This document shows positions 20,733 through 28,490 of a DNA stretch of 37,093 bases, in pieces; position 1 is the first letter of the stretch; each line of letters opens with the position of its first letter. Made by a program: the position numbers and the translations under genes. The stretch covers positions 1-37,093 of IMG/VR virus record IMGVR_UViG_3300036852_000745; one strand, given 5' to 3'. Origin of the DNA: a virus. A model generated the notes under the pieces. It searched no databases. It worked only from the letters and a program-made list of their open reading frames with translations, and had not been told where the DNA came from.

Positions 20733-21329
20733 CTACAGCCAGGCGATCCGGTACGGTGCAAGCAGCGAGCGGGCCGCCATCGTGATCGGAATCGCGGCCA
20801 CGATCGTCCCCGTCACGATCTCCTCCCGGTTTTGGAAGCCCGTGTTCACCATCACCTTGATCGCCTGCCGGATCTCCTCCGGCACGTCCTCGATCGCGTT
20901 CCCGTAGCCGGCCACGAACCGGAGCTCGACGGCATTCGGCACGTCCCGCGTCGCCGGCCAGCTTTTCCCCCACGCCGGGTAGACCCGCCCGGGCTGGGAC
21001 TTCGCGTCCACCTGGTACTCGCTCGCCGCCAGCACCACCTGCGCGCCGCCCGTGTCGATGTACTTGATCGACGTCACCGACTGGAGCGGCGGCCGCGGGA
21101 CCCGGATCCGGCCCCCGTGGTCGCACGGGAACGCGTCCAGGAAGTAGTCCCACGTCTGCGTGTTGAGCGCCCGCCGGAGCTCCGTCGACTCGACCTGCCG
21201 GCGCGCGGCCAGGAGCAGCATCTCGACGACGTCATCTTCGGCGCTCGTCGTGATCCGCGCCCAGTCCTTCGCCTCGGCGACGGTGACCGGCTCGATCGCC
21301 GGCGGCGTCACCAGCACGAGCGGTCCCAT
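20733..21329 (-). CDS. Head-tail connector (phiE125 gp8/HK97 gp6 type)
   Basis: 198 residues from ATG 21329, with a strong GAGAGGAGG ribosome-binding site just upstream. The opening LVLVTPPAIEPVTVAEAKDW and ITTSAEDDVVEMLLLAARRQ are typical of the gp6-like adaptor fold. It also has a TWDYFLDAFPC / RIRVPRPPLQSVTSIKYID stretch characteristic of the phiE125 gp8 family. It forms the ring under the portal. The 68-nt gap upstream can form a hairpin, GCCGTG/CACGGC. Confidence 0.87.
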   Translation of the reverse strand: MGPLVLVTPPAIEPVTVAEAKDWARITTSAEDDVVEMLLLAARRQVESTELRRALNTQTWDYFLDAFPCDHGGRIRVPRPPLQSVTSIKYIDTGGAQVVLAASEYQVDAKSQPGRVYPAWGKSWPATRDVPNAVELRFVAGYGNAIEDVPEEIRQAIKVMVNTGFQNREEIVTGTIVAAIPITMAARSLLAPYRIAWL

Positions 21330-21397
21330 GCGCCTCCTCTCGCCTCAGCCCGAGCCGGGAGCCGTGAGGTCACCCCCACGGCCCCAGCTCACGCCGC

Positions 21398-21823
21398 TCA
21401 GACCGGCGGGTTCAGCGTGGGCGCCTGGGTGGGATGCCCCAGGACCGCGATTGCCGCCACCGGCCACGCGCCGAGGTTGGCCGCCGGCGTGATCGTCAGG
21501 CGCACGTACCGCTTCGTGCCCTTGTAGCCGATCTTCCGGGTCTCCGAGTCGTCGGCGAAGGTGAAGCCCGCCAGCGCCTCCGTGCCGATCAGGTCCTCGT
21601 CCGCCACCGCGGCCGCGTCCGAGAGGTTGGCCGCGTCGCCGTGCTCGACAAGGACGGTGAAGGTGGCATCCGCGTCGGCGATCACGCCGGTCGCGATCAG
21701 CCAGGTCAGGGACTCGAAGCCCTGCCGGTCGATGATCTGCGACACCTGCGCGGTGTTGTCCGACGCGCCGACGACGGGATCGATCCCCCGCTTCGGGTGG
21801 ATGTTGTTCATGAGATCGCGCAT
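21398..21823 (-). CDS. Head-associated structural protein (capsid-adjacent, decoration-like)
   Basis: 141 residues from ATG 21823, directly downstream of the major capsid gene. The sequence (MRDLMNNIHPKRGIDPV, then IDRQGFESLTWLIATGVIAD, then GTKRYVRLTITPAANLG) belongs to a conserved phage family that I recognise next to HK97-type capsid genes. It has no assigned function there; a decoration or head-stabilising role is the usual guess. Its ribosome-binding site can pair with an upstream C tract (see the regulatory entry). Confidence 0.74.
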   Translation of the reverse strand: MRDLMNNIHPKRGIDPVVGASDNTAQVSQIIDRQGFESLTWLIATGVIADADATFTVLVEHGDAANLSDAAAVADEDLIGTEALAGFTFADDSETRKIGYKGTKRYVRLTITPAANLGAWPVAAIAVLGHPTQAPTLNPPV

Positions 21824-21834
21824 CGCTCTATTCT

Positions 21835-21871
21835 CCCCTTGGAGGGGACCGCCCGGGCTGGCGCGGCCCCC
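21835..21871 (-). promoter_or_regulatory. Hairpin region between capsid and next gene, overlapping the ribosome-binding site
   Basis: On the minus strand GGGGGCCGC pairs with GCGGTCCCC (21871-21844, one G-U). The same CCCC can instead pair with the GGGG of the ribosome-binding site AAGGGGAG (21840-21833). The two foldings exclude each other. No T tract is present. This may lower expression of the next gene relative to capsid. Confidence 0.4.
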
Positions 21872-21892
21872 GTCACGGTGTCGTGATCGCGG

Positions 21893-23224
21893 TTACGCCG
21901 CGAACTTGATGAGCTTCAGAGCCTCGAAGTTCACGACGTCGCCCCCGACGCGGCGGGTCGTGTAGAACTTGATGAACGGCTTCGTCGTCAGGTTGTCGCG
22001 GATCAGGGTCAGGCCCCGGCGATCCACGATCTCGTAGGCCTGGCGGAAGTCCGCGTACGCGATCGACAGGCTGTCCGCCGCGATCGCCGCCAGGTCCTCG
22101 AACAGCGCGACCGGGTAGCCGGCCAGCGACGTCGGCGTACCCGCCTGCAGCCCGGGCTGCCAGACGTAGGCCCCGTTCGAGTCCTTCAGCTTCCGCGTCT
22201 CGGCCTCCGTGGTCCGGTTCATCGCGAACCGGGCGTTGGCGCGATACGCGACCTTCAGCTTGCCGATCGCGGTGAGGAACACGTCCCCGCCGTTCGGCGC
22301 GGCCGCGAAGGCGCCCGCCGCTCCGGTGTTGACCTGCTCGACCACGTTCCAGGCCGACGCGGAGGGCACGCCGGCGCCGTAGGTCGTGAAGCCGCGCGAC
22401 TTGGCGATGCCGTTCCCGACGACGTTGGCGCTCGCCTCGAGGCGCCCCAGCTTGTCGCCGATCTTCCGGACGAGCCAGCCGTCGACGTCGAAGTCGGCGT
22501 CGTCGAGCTCGTCCTGCGAGATCCGGGGCTCGGAGAACTGCCCGTGCACCGGGATCATCCACTCGCCGAGCTTCGGCGCGGCGCTCTCGGTCGGCGCCGC
22601 CGTCTCGCCGATCCACCCGCCCCCCGCCTCGTCGAGGTCGTTGATGCCCTTCTTCTCCTTCCGGCTCGTCGTGCTCACCGAGGCGAACTGCCGCATCGGC
22701 GAGGTCTCATAGACGAGCTGGGCGACCCGGCCCGTGAGGTCGGGCGGCACGAGGTAGCCGCCCTCGGGGTCCGTGCCGACGGTCATCGCGGCCCGGATCT
22801 CACCCGCCACGGCCTCGATGCCGCGCCGCACGTACTGGCGGAAGCCGCGGCCGTAGACCCGGTACTGCTCGAGCTCGGGGTCCCCGATCGCGGCCGGGGG
22901 CGCCATGTTGCGACGCCGGGCCGCGATGGAGAAGAACTCCTGCGCGTGTGCCCGCTCGAGCACGGCGGCCGGGTTCTCGGTCCGCGAGCCGAGCGCCTCG
23001 AGGCGCGCGACCAGCGTTTCCTGCGCCCGCAGCTGGGTCGTCAGCGTCTCGATCTGGCCGCGGAGCTTCGTGATGTCGGCGTTGGCCGCCTCGACCTTGG
23101 CGACGACGTCGGCACTCGCCGACCCCTTGGCCGCGATCTCGCCCAGGCGCTGGTCGTTCGCGGCCTTGAAGGCCTCGAACGCCTTGCCGAGCTCGTCCAG
23201 TTTCTTCTTGAGTTCCTCGTTCAT
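21893..23224 (-). CDS. Major capsid protein (HK97 fold)
   Basis: 443 residues from ATG 23224 (overlaps the protease stop). Residues 1-80 form a long coiled coil (MNEELKKKLDELGKAFEAFK, then ITKLRGQIETLTTQLRAQET), the scaffold-like delta domain of HK97-type capsids that the prohead protease removes. The capsid core starts near GTDPEGGYLVPPDLTGRVAQ and includes QLVYETSPMRQFASV, PVHGQFSEPRISQDELDDAD, and the C-terminal GLTLIRDNLTTKPFIKFYTT. This is a textbook phage_capsid family layout. Cleavage probably falls between about 100 and 120. Confidence 0.94.
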   Translation of the reverse strand: MNEELKKKLDELGKAFEAFKAANDQRLGEIAAKGSASADVVAKVEAANADITKLRGQIETLTTQLRAQETLVARLEALGSRTENPAAVLERAHAQEFFSIAARRRNMAPPAAIGDPELEQYRVYGRGFRQYVRRGIEAVAGEIRAAMTVGTDPEGGYLVPPDLTGRVAQLVYETSPMRQFASVSTTSRKEKKGINDLDEAGGGWIGETAAPTESAAPKLGEWMIPVHGQFSEPRISQDELDDADFDVDGWLVRKIGDKLGRLEASANVVGNGIAKSRGFTTYGAGVPSASAWNVVEQVNTGAAGAFAAAPNGGDVFLTAIGKLKVAYRANARFAMNRTTEAETRKLKDSNGAYVWQPGLQAGTPTSLAGYPVALFEDLAAIAADSLSIAYADFRQAYEIVDRRGLTLIRDNLTTKPFIKFYTTRRVGGDVVNFEALKLIKFAA

Positions 23225-24039
23225 GGCTTCACTCCCGTGAGGGTTGTGATGAGTCGGTCCAGTTCATCGAGCGACTCGTCACCCGCGTCCCGCGGGGAGA
23301 GTGCTGTCAGCGCCGGCATCCCCTGCGATGCCACCTTCTCGGCTTCCGAACGGCTGAATCCCGCGTCCCGCAGGAGCCGCTCCACCTCCCGCACCGTCGG
23401 CGGGCGCTCCCGGGCCGCGAGCGCCGCCGGGGCGTGCTCGAACACACTCAGGTCCCACCGGGCCGCGGCCTCGGACTCCGCGGCCGGCCCGTCGATCGCG
23501 TCCGCGAAGCCCGCGTCCTTTGCCTCCTCGGCCGTGAACCACGTCTCCGCCGCCATCCACTCGGCGACCTGTTCCTCGCCGGCGTCCGTCTTGGCGACGT
23601 AGACCCCGGCGAGCGTCCCCTCGACCTTGTCCAGGACCTCAGCGGTCTTCCGGTGGTCGGCCGCGTCCCCGATCGTGATCGTGAACGGGTTGTGGATCAT
23701 GAAGAACGCGTTCTCGGCCATCCGGACTTCCTCGCCGGCGAGCGCGATCACACTCGCGATCGACGCCGCGAAGCCGTCCACGTGCGCGACGATCTTGGCC
23801 CCGTGCTGCCGCAGGGCGTTGAAGATCGTGAGCCCCTCGAACACGTCGCCGCCCGGGCTGTTCAGGCGCAGGTGGATCGTTGCCGCCTCGATCGCCTTGA
23901 GATCGCGCACGAAGTCCTGCGCCCGGATCCCGAAGAACCCGATCTCGTCGTAGAGGAGGATCTCCGCCTCATCGTTCCGCACCCGCGCCCGGTAGCGGGG
24001 CGAGGCGCGGTGGAATGGGCTGCGCTGGCGGTCTCTCAC
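23221..24039 (-). CDS. Prohead maturation protease, ClpP-like
   Basis: 272 residues from GTG 24039 (GTGA overlap with portal). The ClpP-fold pattern is clear: IHLRLNSPGGDVFEGLTIFN, then the nucleophile Ser in HVDGFAASIASVIALAG, then the His in AFFMIHNPFTITIGDA. A conserved helix follows, AETWFTAEEAKDAGFAD. The ClpP-type serine protease family trims capsid scaffolds in phages of this architecture. The C-terminal 60 residues (TVREVERLLRDAGFSRSEAE) are an added helical domain common to phage versions. Confidence 0.93.
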   Translation of the reverse strand: MRDRQRSPFHRASPRYRARVRNDEAEILLYDEIGFFGIRAQDFVRDLKAIEAATIHLRLNSPGGDVFEGLTIFNALRQHGAKIVAHVDGFAASIASVIALAGEEVRMAENAFFMIHNPFTITIGDAADHRKTAEVLDKVEGTLAGVYVAKTDAGEEQVAEWMAAETWFTAEEAKDAGFADAIDGPAAESEAAARWDLSVFEHAPAALAARERPPTVREVERLLRDAGFSRSEAEKVASQGMPALTALSPRDAGDESLDELDRLITTLTGVKP

Positions 24040-25319
24040 GCGGCGCCCTCCTCATCTTCGTCCTCGGGATCGGGATCGGTCGGCGGCGCCCGGCGCCCGC
24101 CCGCACCGGCGCCGGCCCCGTCGTCGTCCTCGCCAGCCGCGGGCATGGTGTTCGCCGCGATACGGTACTCGTCGAGCCCCTCGACGCGGTTCATGTTCTC
24201 GCGCTCGCGCGCCTCGTTGCGGTTCATCCACCCGTCGGTGAGGGCCCAGTGGTAGGCCTCGTAGCGGGCCTTCTGGTCGCCGCGGAGCAGGGCGTCGATC
24301 AAGAACTCGACGTAGTGCGTCTGGCGGTCGGCCTCGGGCAGGAGCGTCTTCGCCGCCCGCTGCTCGATCCGCGTGAACCAGGGCGCCATCGTGAATTGCA
24401 CGTGCTCGAGCGACTGCTGCTCGATGTTCGAGAAGGTCGCGCGCTCGAGATCCCCGATCAGGTGCGGGGCGACGCGGTAGATGCTCGCGATCTCGGTCCG
24501 GTTGTACTTCATGGACTCGATGAACTGCGCGTCCCGGGAGGACATGCCGGACTTCACGTACTCCGTGCCCTCCTCGAGCAGGACCGTCTTCTCCCAGTTG
24601 TCGACGCCCGAGTACTTCTCGTCGAACGAGCTGATCAGGCGGTCATAGGCCTCGTCGGAGAGCAGCTGCGGGTGCCGCAGGATCCCGGAGAACTGGGCGC
24701 CGTTCTTGAAGATCCGGGCCTCGTGCTTGCGGAGCTGCATGGCGATGCCGATCACCTCGCGCTGGTAGGCGATCGGCGACAGCCCCACGAAGCCATTGAA
24801 CGCGAGGCCGGGGATGTAGAACATCCGCTCGTAGGGCACCGGCAGGATCGTGCCGTCGGGCATGGACACGTCGAACCAGATCCGCTTCGTGAGTGGATCC
24901 TGCTGCGGGGTGACGCGCGTCGGCACGACCGGCAGGAGCTCGCGGACCTCGTTTCGGACGAGTGTCTTGATCGCGTAGGCCATGCCGCTGAGGGCGACAT
25001 GCGCCTGCATCATCTCCTTCCACTCGAACGGCGTCTGCCAGGCGTTGGGGGCCTCGTGCAGCAGGCGGTACAGCCAGTGCTCCGTCGCGCGCTCGCGACC
25101 CTGGGCGGTACGCTTGTACACGATCAGCGGCACCTGGGCCGTGGTCTCGCTGAGGACGCGGACACAGGCGTACACCGCCGCGACCCGCATCGCGCTCTCG
25201 GCGTTGACGAACGCCCCGCTGTCCGTCGCGGCGCCGCGGCGCAGGTGCTTGAGCAGCTCCTCGGACGTGGTGATCGAACCCTCGGATGCCCGCGGCAGGA
25301 GAAGGCTGAAGAGGCTCAC
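24036..25319 (-). CDS. Portal protein, HK97 type
   Basis: 427 residues from GTG 25319, whose GTGA overlaps the upstream membrane-protein stop. An ATG at 25553 would add 78 Ala/Arg/Gly-rich residues that read like out-of-frame DNA of that membrane gene. Portal landmarks include SAMRVAAVYACVRVLSETTA, then PLIVYKRTAQGR, WLYRLLHEAPNAWQTPFEWK, PIAYQREVIGIAMQLRKHEA, and IASIYRVAPHLIGDLERATF. The C-terminal tail is acidic and glycine-rich (GEDDDGAGAGAGGRR, then DPDPEDEDEEGAA). Length and motif order are normal for HK97 portals. Confidence 0.92.
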   Translation of the reverse strand: MSLFSLLLPRASEGSITTSEELLKHLRRGAATDSGAFVNAESAMRVAAVYACVRVLSETTAQVPLIVYKRTAQGRERATEHWLYRLLHEAPNAWQTPFEWKEMMQAHVALSGMAYAIKTLVRNEVRELLPVVPTRVTPQQDPLTKRIWFDVSMPDGTILPVPYERMFYIPGLAFNGFVGLSPIAYQREVIGIAMQLRKHEARIFKNGAQFSGILRHPQLLSDEAYDRLISSFDEKYSGVDNWEKTVLLEEGTEYVKSGMSSRDAQFIESMKYNRTEIASIYRVAPHLIGDLERATFSNIEQQSLEHVQFTMAPWFTRIEQRAAKTLLPEADRQTHYVEFLIDALLRGDQKARYEAYHWALTDGWMNRNEARERENMNRVEGLDEYRIAANTMPAAGEDDDGAGAGAGGRRAPPTDPDPEDEDEEGAA

Positions 25320-25516
25320 GAGGAGCGCCCCGACTGCGATGCGGATTCGCGCACTGCGAGCCGCCAGGCTGCGACGAGGAGTGAGACGCCGACCACGAGC
25401 CACGCCAGCGCCGGATGCACGAGCGCCGCGCTGCGGCAGAGGCAGACGAGCCCCACCAGGCCCGCGAGGTCCGGGGCCCAGCGCAGCCACCGCGGCAGCG
25501 GCGGCGGCCGGTTCAC
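25316..25516 (-). CDS. Two-span membrane protein upstream of the portal
   Basis: 66 residues from GTG 25516; an in-frame TGA at 25552 limits the start. Two hydrophobic segments, APDLAGLVGLVCLCRSAALV and ALAWLVVGVSLLVAAW, form a helical hairpin. Small proteins of the type W-x-PDLAG...L...P...GVxLL are found between terminase and portal in many siphoviruses and may have a role in head assembly at the membrane. The function is unknown. The strong GGAG upstream of 25553 is out of frame with it. Confidence 0.72.
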   Translation of the reverse strand: MNRPPPLPRWLRWAPDLAGLVGLVCLCRSAALVHPALAWLVVGVSLLVAAWRLAVRESASQSGRSS

Positions 25517-25608
25517 GCGACCGCCGGTCGCGCGGCGTCGCAGCGGTGTTCATCGGTCACTCCACGTCGGTCGCACTGATGCACCTCACCGTCCCTCGAG
25601 CATGTGAA
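25517..25608. other. Leader of the head operon
   Basis: Between the terminator and the membrane-protein gene. A GGAG lies seven bases before an ATG (25553) that leads into the portal frame. No sigma70-like promoter is evident by eye. Confidence 0.3.
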
Positions 25609-25640
25609 AAGCCCCCAGGGGGAAACCCCCCTGGGGGCTT
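25609..25640. terminator. Strong rho-independent terminator after terminase
   Basis: AAGCCCCCAGGGGG (25609-25622) and CCCCCTGGGGGCTT (25627-25640) form a perfect 14-bp stem with a 4-nt loop. On the minus strand it is followed by TTTTC, as expected at the end of the terminase transcript. Plus-strand use is also possible. It splits terminase genes from head genes, so the head operon needs its own promoter or antitermination. Confidence 0.85.
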
Positions 25641-25702
25641 GAATGCCAGATGTCGGTTGTGCCTACGCTTGAAAGGTAATATCCCGCCCTCTGCGCACAA
25701 GC

Positions 25703-27274
25703 CTAGACGGTCCGGATGCCACGTTCTCCGTAGACGCTCGGCCGCGGCCGTTCCCGGACGACCAGGTCGTGGGCGATCACCGCGGCGACGGCGAGGTCGA
25801 TCTTCCGCGGCGAGTCCTTGTGGTCCTTCGTGATCCGCGGGCCCCGGTGATCGATCTTGACGACGCAGTTGGCGACGTGCTGGGCGAGCCGCGGGTCGCC
25901 GTCGTGGGAGAGCTGCTTGTTCACCACGGCCTCGTAGAACGCCGAGCAGGCCGGCACCATGATCGACGCCTGGTGAGAGGGCCAATCGATCACCGTGTCC
26001 TGCCCAAACTCCACGCGGAGCAGCTCGAGGGACCGGTGCCAGAGCGCGGGGTCGCAGCCGGCGCGCTTGACCCGCCAGGTCGTGAACGCCTTCCGGATCG
26101 CCGTCTCGACGTCCAGCACGTCGACGTGCCACTCGGGCTCATTGGCCGGCTTCTCCCAAGCGTCGATCACGAACAGCCGTCCCTCGAGCGTGCACCCCAC
26201 GAGCGCGGTGCTGTCGCGCGCATAGGACCCGTCGAACCCCAGCATGATCGTCGTTCCCTTGGGCGGGGGCGCCCCGGGAACGGCGACAGCGTCCCACGAG
26301 CCAATCGGGAGCCAGCGTTCCGGCGCCGACACCCACTGATTCAAGTGGTAGCGCCGGAACTCGAACTCCGAGATTTGCTGGAACCGTGCCATGACGCTCG
26401 CGAGCGGGAGGAAGTCGCCGACCGCCGGGTTGGCTTCGCGGATCGCCTGCTCGAGCTGGACGGGATCCCGGAGATCCCACGTCGGTGACGCCTCACACCA
26501 CCGGCACAGGAACTTCGGGTCCGCCGCCTCGCCGGCGAGCACCTTCTTGCCGTGCAAGTACATGCGGCCGAGGAGCGACGTCGGGTCCCAGCCGGCCGTC
26601 GTGATCGCCAGCTCCCAGGCGTCGGCGCGCTTGGTGCGGTTGTTCGAGAGCACCAGGTGCACCCGCTCCTTGTTGCCCGTCCACTCGTGGAGCTCGTCGG
26701 CGACCCAGAACGTCGGCTTGCCGCCGTCGTTCGTGCCGGCGGCCGCGGCGACCCGGTAGAGCCGGCCGGGCTTCCCCTTCAGGAGGATCTCGGTGTCGTA
26801 GACATCGCACGAGTGGGCGAGTGCGCCCTGCTTGATCATCGTACAGGCCGCGGCGAAGACGTGATCGGCCTGCTCGAACGAGGCGGCCGCAACCGGGATG
26901 TCGGGTGAGAGGCGCGACTTCCCGCGCGGGGTGCCGTTCGCCTTCCACCCGGCGAACATCACCGGCCCACAAAACTCGGCCACGGACACCGCCGCCGCGA
27001 ATTCCGTCTTGCCGTTCCCCTTGGGGAAGCCCAGCAGCACCCGCTCGTACACCCGCGTCCCGTCCGGGTTGAGCTCGTAGGCCTCGTAGAGTGGGGCGCG
27101 CTGCCAGGGGCGGAGCCGGAACGGCTTGCCGAAATAGTCGCCCTCGGCGTGCACGAGGTTCCGCTCCATCCAGCGGCAGACGACCGGCCCCAACGTGGGG
27201 CGCAAGCCGTCAGGAGCGGGCGGGGCGGAGGAGCCGCGGGTCTTCTTCTTCGTCCTGGTCGTCGTCGTCGGCAT
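25703..27274 (-). CDS. terL: Terminase large subunit
   Basis: 523 residues from ATG 27274, with GAGG six bases upstream; this start overlaps the small subunit by 65 bases. ATPase motifs are Walker A GFPKGNGKT (82-90) and Walker B FWVADELHEW (D193/E194). The nuclease domain has LGFDGSYARDSTALVG (D348) and a late RKIDLAVAAVIAHDL. FRLRPWQRAPLYEAYELNP is the usual entry to the ATPase. It belongs to the terminase-like COG4626 type that works with P27-type small subunits and cuts and pumps DNA into the prohead. Confidence 0.95.
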   Translation of the reverse strand: MPTTTTRTKKKTRGSSAPPAPDGLRPTLGPVVCRWMERNLVHAEGDYFGKPFRLRPWQRAPLYEAYELNPDGTRVYERVLLGFPKGNGKTEFAAAVSVAEFCGPVMFAGWKANGTPRGKSRLSPDIPVAAASFEQADHVFAAACTMIKQGALAHSCDVYDTEILLKGKPGRLYRVAAAAGTNDGGKPTFWVADELHEWTGNKERVHLVLSNNRTKRADAWELAITTAGWDPTSLLGRMYLHGKKVLAGEAADPKFLCRWCEASPTWDLRDPVQLEQAIREANPAVGDFLPLASVMARFQQISEFEFRRYHLNQWVSAPERWLPIGSWDAVAVPGAPPPKGTTIMLGFDGSYARDSTALVGCTLEGRLFVIDAWEKPANEPEWHVDVLDVETAIRKAFTTWRVKRAGCDPALWHRSLELLRVEFGQDTVIDWPSHQASIMVPACSAFYEAVVNKQLSHDGDPRLAQHVANCVVKIDHRGPRITKDHKDSPRKIDLAVAAVIAHDLVVRERPRPSVYGERGIRTV

Positions 27275-27731
27275 TGGCCTCGCGGTTCAGCTCGTCGAGG
27301 TTCTTGTGCAGGTCGGTGAAGATGATGCCCAGCGCCATCGCGGCGCGCGGGGAGAGCCCAAAGCGATCCTCGAGCTGGCGGATCTCCGCGTCGACGGCGC
27401 CGAGCTGTTTGGTGAGCGGGTTGAGGGTGGGCTGGCCCATCGAGCCCGCGAGGATCGGACGCTTGCGCGTCGCGCGCAAGAACCGGTCGTGCAAATCGTA
27501 GAGCTCGAAGAGTCGCGTGAGCGACCGACCGTCGCGACGCCACTTGAGGTGGAACGCGTACTCCGAACGCCAGAACTCTTCCCACTCGTGCGCGAGTTTT
27601 TTGGAGAGTCCGCGCGGCGCCGGCTGGACGTGCAAGGGCACGATGCCGCGGCCACCGACCGACAGCTCGACGCGCGGCGGACGATTGCGGCGTTGCCGGC
27701 GATCCGCGGGCTTACGCGGAGGCCCGGGCAC
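27210..27731 (-). CDS. Terminase small subunit (P27 type)
   Basis: 173 residues from GTG 27731. The pattern WEEFWRSEYAFHLKWRRDGR, FELYDLHDRFLRATRKRPIL, AGSMGQPTLNPLTKQL, EDRFGLSPRAAMALGI is the P27/phage_terminase_4 signature. The N-terminus is basic (RKPADRRQRRNRPPRVELSV) and binds packaging-site DNA in relatives. The acidic tail (EANADDDDQDEEEDPRLL) is encoded by the same bases that encode the basic start of TerL in another frame. Confidence 0.9.
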   Translation of the reverse strand: MPGPPRKPADRRQRRNRPPRVELSVGGRGIVPLHVQPAPRGLSKKLAHEWEEFWRSEYAFHLKWRRDGRSLTRLFELYDLHDRFLRATRKRPILAGSMGQPTLNPLTKQLGAVDAEIRQLEDRFGLSPRAAMALGIIFTDLHKNLDELNREANADDDDQDEEEDPRLLRPARS

Positions 27732-27801
27732 AGAAAAAAAGCGCCAACACGTAATACATGGCGAACCCGTACAGGATTTGAAACGAGGCCGACGCGGTCA
27801 T
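27712..27801 (-). CDS. Possible 29-residue hydrophobic peptide
   Basis: ATG 27801 forms an ATGA overlap with the HNH stop and ends at TAA inside the small terminase start region. The peptide (MTASASFQILYGFAMYYVLA, then LFFCARASA) is a single membrane span. The conserved junction pattern is the only support. It could be a leader peptide or chance. Confidence 0.3.
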   Translation of the reverse strand: MTASASFQILYGFAMYYVLALFFCARASA

Positions 27802-28490
27802 CCGCGCTCCGCTGGTAGAAAAGCGATACCCCTACCCACCAACGACTTAACATGGGATGCCGTCTGTCGCCGCATTCCACCGACCAGCCCGGAGCAGGCA
27901 GGTGAGCAGTACTCCCGGTCGGTAGGTGAGCCGCACACTCTGCATGGCTTGTCGCCCCGCCCGCGGCGATCCTGGTCACGCCCCGTATTGCAGTCATGGC
28001 ATGATGCCACGAGGTTCGTTGGGGCGTTGTTCTCCTTGTGGCCATCCACATGATCCGTGACCAGTCGGGACTTCCCCCGCCCAAACCACCACACCGCCCG
28101 CCCACACCAGTAGCAGTCCTGGTCGCAGCCGGACGTCTTATCCCACAGGACGACGCGGTGCTCATAGACACGACCGTCCCGCGCGGCGAGGGGGTGACCT
28201 CGACGAATGGTGACGATGTACCCAGCTGACGAGCGCCACCTATAGGCAGGCTCGCGCACACATGACCAATCACCATGGCGCCGCACTCGCGCGTAATGCA
28301 TCTCGCAAAAGCGCGCGTGGCGGGAGCGCGGTGGCTTGAGGCATCCCGTTACGCTGCACATGGTCGATGGCTCGCGATCGTGCCCCAACGCACGCAGCGG
28401 GTCGCCGTACCGATACCAGCTCTGGTAGTGAGTGTTGCACCACCCGCGGCAGACAGCCGCCCGAGTGCAGGCCTCAACGGCGCATCGCAT
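27798..28490 (-). CDS. HNH homing-type endonuclease with zinc fingers
   Basis: 230 residues from ATG 28490, preceded by GGAGG. The start overlaps the upstream HNH gene by 17 bases. An N-terminal Cys/His-rich region (CAVEACTRAAVCRGWCNTHY, then CSVTGCLKPPRSRHARFCEM) is followed by the HNH core: GYIVTIRRGHPLAARDGRVY, CYWCGRAVWWFG, LVTDHVDGHKENNAPTNLVA, SCHDCNTGRDQD. There is one more CRVCG finger near the end. This is a typical free-standing HNH nuclease carried between structural genes. It lies beside a second HNH nuclease and the terminase. Confidence 0.86.
   Translation of the reverse strand: MRCAVEACTRAAVCRGWCNTHYQSWYRYGDPLRALGHDREPSTMCSVTGCLKPPRSRHARFCEMHYARVRRHGDWSCVREPAYRWRSSAGYIVTIRRGHPLAARDGRVYEHRVVLWDKTSGCDQDCYWCGRAVWWFGRGKSRLVTDHVDGHKENNAPTNLVASCHDCNTGRDQDRRGRGDKPCRVCGSPTDREYCSPACSGLVGGMRRQTASHVKSLVGRGIAFLPAERG

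Noticed and set aside
24015-25607. 530-codon plus-strand frame opposite the portal
   Set aside because: Antisense of portal; no domain and composition typical of a shadow frame.
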